Below are positions 1 to 5,011 of a stretch of DNA of 5,563 nt, piece by piece; position 1 is the first letter of the stretch, and the number at the start of each line of letters is the position of its first letter. The stretch is from Christensenella sp. UBA4247. Its GTDB lineage: Bacteria; Bacillota; Clostridia; Christensenellales; CAG-1252. The notes under the pieces are model-generated. The model saw nothing but the letters and a program-made list of their open reading frames with translations, was not told the DNA's origin and did no database searches. Both the position numbers and the translations under genes were made by a program. The stretch is from positions 16,267 to 21,829 of the forward strand of contig DGWX01000043.1 of NCBI GenBank assembly GCA_002395405.1, written 5' to 3'.

Positions 1-362
1 TCCTTCATTCTCGGGTCACGGGTCAAGAAGCCCGCCGCCTTGATTTGGGATTTGAGTTCGGGTTCCGCGATAACGAGCGCGCGGCTGATGCCGTGACGGA
101 TCGCGCCTGCTTGGCCGCTGGGGCCGCCGCCGATCACGTTTACCGCAACGTCATACTTTTCCAAAGTGGAAGTAAGTTCGAGGGGTTGACGAACGACGAG
201 CTTCATCACTTCGAGGCCGCCGAAGTATTCGTCGATCGTGCGCTTATTGATAACGATATTGCCGCTTCCTTGGGGAATGAGGCGAACTCTCGCGATCGCC
301 TTCTTTCTGCGACCGGTACCCCAATATTGCAATTTTTTCTTTAACGCTTTTTTCGTTGCCAT
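1..362 (-). CDS. rpsI: 30S ribosomal protein S9 (uS9), 3' end cut off by the window
   Basis: S9 is a small-subunit ribosomal protein; in the family the C-terminal tail reaches the P-site tRNA in the 30S head. The first 120 residues are present, and the conserved basic C-terminal tail lies beyond the window. Recognisable S9 segments are YWGTGRRKKAIARVRL (about 13-28), NIVINKRTIDEYF (35-47), VVRQPLELT (56-64), the glycine-rich GGGPSGQAGAIRHGISRAL (78-96) and GFLTRDPRM (111-119). The N-terminus carries several extra lysines (MATKKALKKK) compared with the usual start just before Y-x-GTGRRK. The start is well supported: a GAGG Shine-Dalgarno (374-371) sits 8 nt before the ATG at 362-360, and no in-frame ATG lies closer to the conserved block. 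The gene begins 14 nt after rplM, so it is translated from the rplM-rpsI mRNA. Identification is near certain. Confidence 0.97.
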   Translation of the reverse strand, partial: MATKKALKKKLQYWGTGRRKKAIARVRLIPQGSGNIVINKRTIDEYFGGLEVMKLVVRQPLELTSTLEKYDVAVNVIGGGPSGQAGAIRHGISRALVIAEPELKSQIKAAGFLTRDPRMK

Positions 363-376
363 AACTCTTACCTCAC

Positions 377-805
377 TTAGAATTTAAGCTCTACGGGCTG
401 CTGCGCCGCATGGGGATGTTCGCTTCCGGTATAAACTTTGAGCTTTCTGAACATCTGTCTGCCGATCGAGTTCTTGGGGAGCATTCCTTTGATCGCGATC
501 TCCACCGCAAGAGCGGGCTTTTTCGCCATCAACTCTTTGTATTGAATCTCTTTCAAGCCGCCGATGTAACCGGTATGATAGCGATAATACTTTTGTTCGA
601 GCTTTTTGCCGGTCAGTCTGACCTTGTCTGCATTTATAATGATAACGTAATCGCCTGTATCCACGTTCGGGGTAAAGATAGGCTTGTTTTTGCCGCGAAG
701 AACGGCGGCAACGTTACTCGCGAGACGGCCGAGAACCATATCGGTCGCGTCCACGACGTACCACTTTCTTTCCACCTGATCAGGCTTTGCCATAAAAGTC
801 TTCAT
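377..805 (-). CDS. rplM: 50S ribosomal protein L13 (uL13)
   Basis: L13 is an early-assembling large-subunit protein that binds 23S rRNA. The protein is 142 residues, the normal family length. Diagnostic segments are WYVVDATDMVLGRLAS (about 15-30), the TPNVDTGDYVIIINADKV stretch (about 45-62), LTGKK, YYRYHTGYIGGLK (73-85), MLPKNSIGRQMFRKLKVY (108-125) and EHPHAAQQP near the end. The ATG at 805-803 is preceded by GGAGGA (817-812) with 6 nt spacing. It is the first gene of the rplM-rpsI pair, with its own promoter and a structured leader upstream, and rpsI follows after 14 nt. In many Firmicutes rplM directly follows truA; here an mscL unit lies between. In bacteria where it has been studied this operon can be feedback-regulated by its own product, and the leader here would suit such control, but that is inference. 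Confidence 0.98.
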   Translation of the reverse strand: MKTFMAKPDQVERKWYVVDATDMVLGRLASNVAAVLRGKNKPIFTPNVDTGDYVIIINADKVRLTGKKLEQKYYRYHTGYIGGLKEIQYKELMAKKPALAVEIAIKGMLPKNSIGRQMFRKLKVYTGSEHPHAAQQPVELKF

Positions 806-829
806 GGGTTTTCCTCCGATAAATTTTGC

Positions 830-873
830 TGCGAAAGACAGGCAAAGGGGCTAATTTTGCATATTCTCACGCA
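830..873 (-). promoter_or_regulatory. Structured 5' leader of rplM, candidate ribosomal-protein (L13) leader RNA
   Basis: The untranslated RNA between the predicted rplM transcription start (about 878) and its Shine-Dalgarno folds by eye into one irregular hairpin. UGCG (873-870) pairs with CGCA (833-830). After a U-U mismatch, GAGA (868-865) pairs with UCUU (838-835), with one G-U pair. After an internal loop, GCAAA (860-856) pairs with UUUGC (846-842) around a 9-nt loop. The hairpin ends 12 nt before GGAGGA. L13 leaders are a described class in Firmicutes, but I cannot match this one to that covariance model by eye, so the class assignment is inference. No U-tract follows it, so control, if any, would act on translation or RNA stability rather than termination. 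Confidence 0.5.
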
Positions 874-884
874 TAAGCTTTATT

Positions 885-913
885 ATTTTAATTTAATATA
901 AACGAACTGTCAA
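885..913 (-). promoter_or_regulatory. Housekeeping (sigma-A type) promoter of rplM-rpsI
   Basis: On the minus strand a perfect -35 TTGACA (913-908) is followed by exactly 17 nt and a -10 TAAAAT (890-885). The spacer and downstream flank are very A+T-rich. Transcription should start near 878, giving a leader of about 70 nt before the rplM ATG. It lies between the mscL terminator and rplM, so the ribosomal protein pair is transcribed independently of the genes upstream. Confidence 0.88.
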
Positions 914-956
914 GTTTTTGAAGGGGTATTTTGCGCTTTTAGCTAAATCTTTTCCG

Positions 957-985
957 AAAAAAAACGGGCGGAAAGACTCCGCCCG
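957..985 (-). terminator. Intrinsic terminator of mscL
   Basis: On the minus strand an 8-bp perfect stem CGGGCGGA/TCCGCCCG (985-978 with 972-965) has a 5-nt loop and is followed at once by eight T residues (964-957). It begins 18 nt after the mscL stop codon. No T-tract follows in the other direction, so it works only for minus-strand transcripts. It separates mscL from the rplM promoter. Confidence 0.93.
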
Positions 986-1003
986 CATATTGAAGCAAAA
1001 GGA

Positions 1004-1567
1004 TTATTTCTTTTCCTTCAAAAGGTCGCGGATCTCTTGGAGCAGAGCGTCCGTCGTGGAAACTTTATTCGCTTCCGCCGCCGCCTCTTCCGCAGCCGCC
1101 TTTTCTTCCGCAGCTTTCTTTTCGGCTGCTTTCGCTTCGTCTATCTCACGGATCTCTTTCCAGCTCTTTCCCTCTTTGCGAAGGTTCTTGACTTCCGCTT
1201 TGTCGAGGAAGGAGAAACCCTTTTTGACCTTGCCGAGTCCGCTTTTCGCTTTATTGAACGCTTTAATGATAAGGAAGAGTACGAGCGCGATCAAAATAAA
1301 GTTTATGATCGCCGAGATAAAAGCGCCCCAATCGATATAGATCGCCGAATCCATATCCGCCGCGCTGCCCACGAGGAAGGTATAAGCGGCAATGCCTTCG
1401 CCGCCGCCGCAAAGATAGATGATCCAATTGATAAGCGGACGGAGAATATTATTCGTAAGTGCGGTAACGATCGCGGAGAACGCGCCGCCGATGATCACGC
1501 CGACCGCAAGATCCATAACGTTGCCGCGCGCGATAAATTCCTTAAATTCTTTGAAAAACCGTTTCAT
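1004..1567 (-). CDS. mscL: Large-conductance mechanosensitive channel MscL with a long cytoplasmic insert
   Basis: MscL forms a homopentameric inner-membrane pore that opens under membrane tension and releases solutes during hypo-osmotic shock. The N-terminal helix and start of TM1 (FKEFIARGNVMDLAVGVIIGGAF, about 8-30) are classic. TM1 spans roughly 18-45, a periplasmic loop with CGGGEG follows, and TM2 is about 80-103. The C-terminal helix DALLQEIRDLLKEK (173-186) matches the family's cytoplasmic bundle. The protein is 187 residues, against about 136 for the E. coli protein. The extra length lies between TM2 and the C-terminal helix (about 104-171): a basic segment, then LRKEGKSWKEIREI (129-142), then an Ala/Glu/Lys-rich, probably coiled-coil stretch (143-168). 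The start is fixed by GGAGG (1578-1574) 6 nt before the ATG at 1567-1565. It is a single-gene unit with its own promoter and terminator. Confidence 0.97.
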   Translation of the reverse strand: MKRFFKEFKEFIARGNVMDLAVGVIIGGAFSAIVTALTNNILRPLINWIIYLCGGGEGIAAYTFLVGSAADMDSAIYIDWGAFISAIINFILIALVLFLIIKAFNKAKSGLGKVKKGFSFLDKAEVKNLRKEGKSWKEIREIDEAKAAEKKAAEEKAAAEEAAAEANKVSTTDALLQEIRDLLKEKK

Positions 1568-1584
1568 TCGTTTCCTCCCGATTC

Positions 1585-1599
1585 CGCGCCGATCGCGCG
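1585..1599 (-). promoter_or_regulatory. Small GC hairpin in the mscL 5' leader
   Basis: In the predicted mscL leader, CGCGC (1599-1595) pairs with GCGCG (1589-1585) around a 5-nt loop, a few nucleotides upstream of the Shine-Dalgarno. The pairing is visible directly, but the stem is only 5 bp and it may just reflect local GC-rich composition or protect the 5' end. No regulatory role can be assigned. Confidence 0.3.
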
Positions 1600-1611
1600 T
1601 TTCTTTTTTTA

Positions 1612-1640
1612 ATGATACTCATTTGCGGACGTATTGTCAA
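1612..1640 (-). promoter_or_regulatory. Housekeeping (sigma-A type) promoter of mscL
   Basis: On the minus strand -35 TTGACA (1640-1635) is followed by a 17-nt spacer and -10 TATCAT (1617-1612), one base from TATAAT. Transcription should start near 1605, about 38 nt before the mscL ATG. The -35 lies only 12 nt beyond the T-tract of the truA terminator, so terminator and promoter are packed tightly back to back. Confidence 0.85.
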
Positions 1641-1652
1641 GAAGCGGCATAC

Positions 1653-1675
1653 AAAAAAACGCCCCGAAAGGGGCG
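1653..1675 (-). terminator. Intrinsic terminator of the ecfA1-ecfA2-ecfT-truA operon
   Basis: On the minus strand CGCCCC (1675-1670) pairs with GGGGCG (1665-1660) around a 4-nt loop, followed directly by seven T residues (1659-1653). It begins 24 nt after the truA stop codon. The stem is short (6 bp) but entirely G-C. No T-tract follows on the plus strand. Confidence 0.9.
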
Positions 1676-1699
1676 GTAAAAAACCGAGAACGGACCCGG

Positions 1700-2440
1700 T
1701 CAATCTTCGGCATAGCGGACTTGCTTCAAATACAGTCCTTCGGGCGGCATCGTTTTTCCGGCTCTCGTCCTGTCTTTTGAAAGAATGATCTCTTTTACCT
1801 CTTCCGGGCGAAGTTTCCCGATCCCCACGTAATAGAGCGTACCGACCATAATACGCACCATATTATACAAGAAGCCGTTTCCCGTAACTTCAAAAATAAT
1901 CTCGTCCCCTTTTTCTTCGATGATAAGAGATTCGATCGTTCGAACGGTGGTCTTAACGTGTCCTCCCGCGGCTTGGAAACACTTGAAATCATGTTCCCCC
2001 ACGATGTATTCCGCCGCGCGGCGCATTTCTTGAACGTTCGGTTTTTTCGGAACAAACGCCGCAAAGCCCTCTTTCAAGGGACTGCTGACGGGAGAAGCGT
2101 ACAGACGATAGAGGTAGGTTTTGGAAAGTGCGTCGAAACGCGCGTTAAAATTCCCTTGCACTTCCCTTGCGGATTTTACGCGCACGCTCTTCGGCAAATG
2201 GGCGTTCAAGGCGATGGGCAGCTTATCCAAAGGGATCTTGGTATGGGTGTCGAAATGGACGGCTTGGGCGATCGCGTGGACCCCGGCGTCCGTCCTACCG
2301 CTCCCGTGCATAACGGAGCGTTCACCCGTTACCTCAAACACGGCGTTCGCGAGAACTTCCTGAACGGAGAGTCCGTTCTTTTGCCTTTGCCAGCCGCAAT
2401 AAGCGCCGCCGTTATACTCCACGCGCAATAAAACTCTCAT
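1700..2440 (-). CDS. truA: tRNA pseudouridine synthase A (positions 38-40)
   Basis: TruA isomerises uridine to pseudouridine at positions 38, 39 and 40 in the anticodon arm of many tRNAs. At 246 residues it has the usual bacterial length. It opens with VEYNGGAYCGWQRQ (about 7-20), close to the family's Y-D-G-x-x-Y-x-G-W-Q start. The catalytic aspartate is Asp51 in GSGRTDAGVHA (46-56). Later family blocks are NARFDALSKTYLYRLY, GEHDFKCF, VRTI and GNGFLYNMVRIMVGTL. The ATG lies 1 nt after the ecfT stop codon, giving TGA-T-ATG. No purine-rich Shine-Dalgarno is visible in the 20 nt before it, unlike the other genes here, so translation probably depends on coupling to ecfT. It is the last gene of the ecf block; the ecf-truA order is common in Firmicutes and is probably not a functional link. 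Confidence 0.97.
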   Translation of the reverse strand: MRVLLRVEYNGGAYCGWQRQKNGLSVQEVLANAVFEVTGERSVMHGSGRTDAGVHAIAQAVHFDTHTKIPLDKLPIALNAHLPKSVRVKSAREVQGNFNARFDALSKTYLYRLYASPVSSPLKEGFAAFVPKKPNVQEMRRAAEYIVGEHDFKCFQAAGGHVKTTVRTIESLIIEEKGDEIIFEVTGNGFLYNMVRIMVGTLYYVGIGKLRPEEVKEIILSKDRTRAGKTMPPEGLYLKQVRYAED

Positions 2441-2441
2441 A

Positions 2442-3275
2442 TCAAGCGAAAAGCGAGAGGATCATCTCGTCAAAGGGGAAAAGATACTTATTCAGAAACG
2501 CGACGGAAAAAACGGCAAGGCAAACTACCGCGGCGACAGCGTCCCTGAGATGTAATTTCATAACTTTATACTTCGTTCGTTTTTGAACCGAGCTGTAACA
2601 GCGCGCGTCCATTGCGAGAGCGAGTTCATCCGCTCTCCTGAACGCACCTACGAACAACGGAACGAGCACGGGGATCATCGCTTTTGCCTTTTTCAGCGCG
2701 CCGCCCGTATCGAAAGAAGCGCCGCGCGCCTTTTGCGCAAGCATAATTTTGTTTGTTTCTTCCACGAGGATCGGGATCATTCGAAGCGCGATGCTCATAA
2801 TGAGAGCGATCGCGTGAACGGGAACTTTAATAAGCTTCAAAGGAGAAAGCAAACTTTCGATCGCGTCCGTCAGCTCCATCGGCGTCGTAGTCAAAGTTAA
2901 AAGCGACGGAAAGAGCATCAAAAGGATCAGGCGAAGCGCAAGTTTGATCGCGCGCTCCACGCCTTCTCGATAGATCTTAATAAATTTCCAGCTCCACCAT
3001 AAAGTTTCGCCCTTGGTAAAAAACAGGTTGATGACCGCGGTGATCAGGATCAAAACCACGATCGTTCGAACCGTTCGAAAGAGGATCTTCAAAGGGATCC
3101 GCGCGATCAAGGCAACCGCGAGAACGAATAAAAACATCCCTGCGTACACCACGTAATCTTCCACGAAAAAAATCGTAATGATATAAGCGATCGCAAGTAA
3201 AAGTTTTACGCGCGCGTCCAATCTGTGAACGATGGAAGAAGAGGGATAATACTGTCCGAACACGATATTGTTCAT
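2442..3275 (-). CDS. ecfT: ECF transporter transmembrane component EcfT
   Basis: EcfT is the membrane scaffold of energy-coupling factor importers. It ties the two EcfA ATPases to exchangeable substrate-binding S components for vitamins or metal ions. The 277-residue protein has a short N-terminus with the family sequence GQYYPSSSIVHRLDARVKL (about 7-25), several hydrophobic segments (about 24-38, 41-60, 66-86, 108-128, 244-264), and a cytoplasmic helical coupling region. The two ATPase-contact motifs are visible: ARG at 183-185 (QKARGASF) and ARC at 224-226 (AMDARCY). ARC is a common form of the second motif in Firmicutes. The ATG overlaps the ecfA2 stop codon by 4 nt (ATGA), with AAAGGAG a few nucleotides upstream inside ecfA2. 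Lying next to both ecfA genes with no S component marks it as the shared group II module. Confidence 0.96.
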   Translation of the reverse strand: MNNIVFGQYYPSSSIVHRLDARVKLLLAIAYIITIFFVEDYVVYAGMFLFVLAVALIARIPLKILFRTVRTIVVLILITAVINLFFTKGETLWWSWKFIKIYREGVERAIKLALRLILLMLFPSLLTLTTTPMELTDAIESLLSPLKLIKVPVHAIALIMSIALRMIPILVEETNKIMLAQKARGASFDTGGALKKAKAMIPVLVPLFVGAFRRADELALAMDARCYSSVQKRTKYKVMKLHLRDAVAAVVCLAVFSVAFLNKYLFPFDEMILSLFA

Positions 3276-4123
3276 CTGCCTCTCCTTTCCACGAGCTCTT
3301 TTACGAGTTCTTCCTTTTTAACGGGTAGATTATGAAACGAAACCCCCCTGCTTATAAGCGCTTTAGCGACTTTAACGACGGACGGAGCGTCCATTTCCGC
3401 CTCTCGCATCAGCGCTTCGTCGTAAAACACTTCGCGCGGAGGGGCTACTTTCAAGATTTTGCCACCCGAAAAAACCGCCATTCGGTCGCAATGTTCCGCA
3501 ACGGCTTCCATATCGTGAGAAACGATGACGACGGTCGGCGAAGTCGTTTCCTTCAATCGGCGGATCAACGCCAAAATTTCCCGCTTACCCAAGGGATCGA
3601 GCCCTGCGGTGGGTTCGTCCAAAACGAGGACGCGCGGCTTCATCGCGATCACTCCCGCGATCGCAACTCGCCTTTTCTGCCCGCCCGACAGTTCGAAGGG
3701 CGAGCGATCTTTGACTTCGTCGTATTTAAGCCCTACGAGTTCGATCGCTTCTTTTACGCGCGCTCGGATCTCTTCCTCCGGCAGCGCGAGATTTTTCGGT
3801 CCGAACGCCACGTCTTTTTCCACCGTTTCGTCAAAGAGCTGGTATTCCGGATACTGCATCACCATTCCGACCGTTCCGCGAAGCCTCCTGAGATCGGGCT
3901 TTTTTGCGGTCAGATCGATATCGAACACGCGGATCTCGCCGCTTTGCAGTTTGATCAAAGCGTTCAGGTGCTGAATAAAGGTGGATTTCCCGCTACCCGT
4001 CTTTCCGACAACGGCAAGATACTCGCCCTCTCTTATCTCGATCCCGACGTTTTCCAAGGCAGTTTGCGCATAAGGCGTTCCCTGCGAATAGACGTATGAA
4101 AGATCCTTTACAACGATCGACAT
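3272..4123 (-). CDS. ecfA2: ECF transporter ATP-binding protein EcfA2
   Basis: This is one of two ATPases that pair as a heterodimer to power ECF uptake from the cytoplasmic face of the membrane. In its 283 residues the ABC motifs are intact: Walker A GKTGSGKST (40-48), Q-loop Gln90 within MQYPEYQLFDETV, signature LSGGQ (145-149), Walker B VLVLDE (165-170) with catalytic Glu170, D-loop GLDP, and switch His203. The TPYAQTALENV segment (16-26) and QYPEYQLF are typical of EcfA2 rather than EcfA1. The C-terminal stretch after about 230 is the family's accessory region. The ATG at 4123-4121 overlaps the last 16 nt of ecfA1; GGAGG (4132-4128) lies 4 nt upstream, inside ecfA1. It overlaps ecfT by 4 nt downstream. 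Co-translation with its neighbours is likely. Confidence 0.96.
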   Translation of the reverse strand: MSIVVKDLSYVYSQGTPYAQTALENVGIEIREGEYLAVVGKTGSGKSTFIQHLNALIKLQSGEIRVFDIDLTAKKPDLRRLRGTVGMVMQYPEYQLFDETVEKDVAFGPKNLALPEEEIRARVKEAIELVGLKYDEVKDRSPFELSGGQKRRVAIAGVIAMKPRVLVLDEPTAGLDPLGKREILALIRRLKETTSPTVVIVSHDMEAVAEHCDRMAVFSGGKILKVAPPREVFYDEALMREAEMDAPSVVKVAKALISRGVSFHNLPVKKEELVKELVERRGR

Positions 4124-4941
4124 ATCGCCTCCGCAAGTTCCTCTTCTCCGAAGATCTTTTCGGGAATGGGAAAACCTTCCTTTCTGAGTTCCGCCGCGAG
4201 ATAATCGGGAACGGGAAGTTCCAAATGATAGCGATTGATTTTTTCTCTGTCGCGGAAGATCTCCTCGGGCGTTCCGTCCATAACGACGGCGCCTTCGCTC
4301 ATCACGACGACCCTATCCGCCCTGACGGCTTCTTCCATAAAATGCGTGATCAACACGACCGTAATACCCTGCGCGTTCAGTTCTTCCGCAACGGCTAAAA
4401 CTTCCGCTCTTCCCTTGGGGTCGAGCATCGCGGTCGATTCGTCTAAAACGAGGATCTTCGGGCGCATCGCAAGAACCGCGGCGATCGCGATCCTCTGCTT
4501 TTGACCGCCCGAAAGTTTATAGGGAGTATGATGGCGGTGTTCTTCCATTCCGACCGCGGACAGCGCGTACGCAATGCGCTCTCCGATCTCTTCTCTCGGA
4601 ACCCCGAGATTTTCGGGGCCAAAGGCGATTTCGTCTTCGATAATGGACGCGATCATTTGATTATCCGGATTTTGAAAAACCATTCCGACCTTGCTTCGAA
4701 TCGCAAACAGAGCGGACTCGCTTTCCGTACTCGTCGTTTCCCCATCCACCGTGACAATTCCCGAAGAGGGTGTCAGAAGTCCGTTCATCAGCTTCGCGAG
4801 CGTACTTTTCCCGCTCCCGTTTTCGCCGCAAACGCAAACGAAAGATCCGTCCGCTATTTCCAAGCTGACGTTCTTTACAGCAACGACCGACTTTTCCTCC
4901 CCCGGATATTCGTATGTCACGTTTTCAAAACGTACGGACAT
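4108..4941 (-). CDS. ecfA1: ECF transporter ATP-binding protein EcfA1
   Basis: This is the second ATPase of the ECF heterodimer and first gene of the operon. It has 277 residues with a complete motif set: Walker A GENGSGKST (39-47), Q-loop Gln90 in FQNPDNQMIASIIEDEIAFGPENLG, signature LSGGQ (143-147), Walker B ILVLDE (163-168) with Glu168, and switch His200 in ITHFMEEA. The LDEST form after Walker B and the FQNPDNQ Q-loop are the usual marks of EcfA1. The start is supported by GGGAG (4951-4947) 5 nt before the ATG at 4941-4939. The gene lies 67 nt downstream of nifJ. That gap holds a hairpin and a palindrome, but I see no consensus-like promoter in it, so the transcription start of the operon is unclear; read-through from nifJ is possible. 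Confidence 0.96.
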   Translation of the reverse strand: MSVRFENVTYEYPGEEKSVVAVKNVSLEIADGSFVCVCGENGSGKSTLAKLMNGLLTPSSGIVTVDGETTSTESESALFAIRSKVGMVFQNPDNQMIASIIEDEIAFGPENLGVPREEIGERIAYALSAVGMEEHRHHTPYKLSGGQKQRIAIAAVLAMRPKILVLDESTAMLDPKGRAEVLAVAEELNAQGITVVLITHFMEEAVRADRVVVMSEGAVVMDGTPEEIFRDREKINRYHLELPVPDYLAAELRKEGFPIPEKIFGEEELAEAICRSL

Positions 4942-4954
4942 TTTTTCTCCCTAT

Positions 4955-4988
4955 TTTATAAAGGGAGCCCCGTTTCAAGAGCTCCCTT
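4955..4988 (-). terminator. Hairpin downstream of nifJ, probable weak terminator or attenuator
   Basis: On the minus strand AAGGGAGCTC (4988-4979) pairs with GGGCTCCCTT (4970-4961), including one G-U pair, around an 8-nt loop. The stem ends in CUU and continues as UAUAAAAU, so the U-run is short and broken by A. It starts 20 nt after the nifJ stop codon and ends just before the ecfA1 Shine-Dalgarno. It could be a leaky terminator that lets some transcription into ecfA1, or an mRNA 3'-end stabiliser. The stem itself is clear; its function is inferred. Confidence 0.6.
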
Positions 4989-4996
4989 CGTTTTCA

Positions 4997-5011
4997 TAAG
5001 AATCATTCTTA
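4997..5011. promoter_or_regulatory. Perfect 7-1-7 palindrome over the nifJ stop codon, possible operator
   Basis: TAAGAAT-C-ATTCTTA is a perfect inverted repeat with 7-bp arms and a single central base. It includes the nifJ stop codon and lies about 55 nt upstream of the ecfA1 start. The 7-1-7 geometry is that of Fur-family boxes; each arm matches 5 of 7 bases of both the Fur (TGATAAT) and PerR (TTATAAT) half-site. As RNA it would make only a weak hairpin. It may be an operator for the ecf operon, but no convincing promoter is seen beside it, so a chance palindrome is a real alternative. Confidence 0.35.

Noticed and set aside
410..901. Long plus-strand open frame opposite rplM
   Set aside because: It is the antisense shadow of a full-length, clearly recognised L13 gene, and it shows no family motif of its own.
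938..947. TTTAGCTAAA 10-bp palindrome upstream of the rplM promoter
   Set aside because: It is short and A+T-rich, in an A+T-rich intergenic stretch about 25 nt above the -35. A palindrome this size is expected by chance.
1037..1612. Plus-strand open frame of 191 codons opposite mscL
   Set aside because: It is an arginine- and phenylalanine-rich antisense shadow of mscL that runs across the mscL promoter region; no independent evidence of coding.
3332..4099. Plus-strand open frame of 255 codons opposite ecfA2
   Set aside because: It lies entirely antisense to an intact ABC ATPase gene. Its composition is typical of reverse-strand translation, with no recognisable domain.
129..4488. GCGATCGC repeats as evidence of a cyanobacterial origin (HIP1)
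   Set aside because: All copies are in-frame Ala-Ile-Ala codons, and the gene content (PFOR, group II ECF module next to truA) fits Bacillota far better.
4953..4981. Possible promoter for ecfA1 with a TATAAA or TAAAAT -10 at 4960-4953
   Set aside because: The only -35-like element (TTGAAA, 4978-4973) is 12-14 nt away, too close, and it lies inside the hairpin. The implied leader would be only about a dozen nucleotides.
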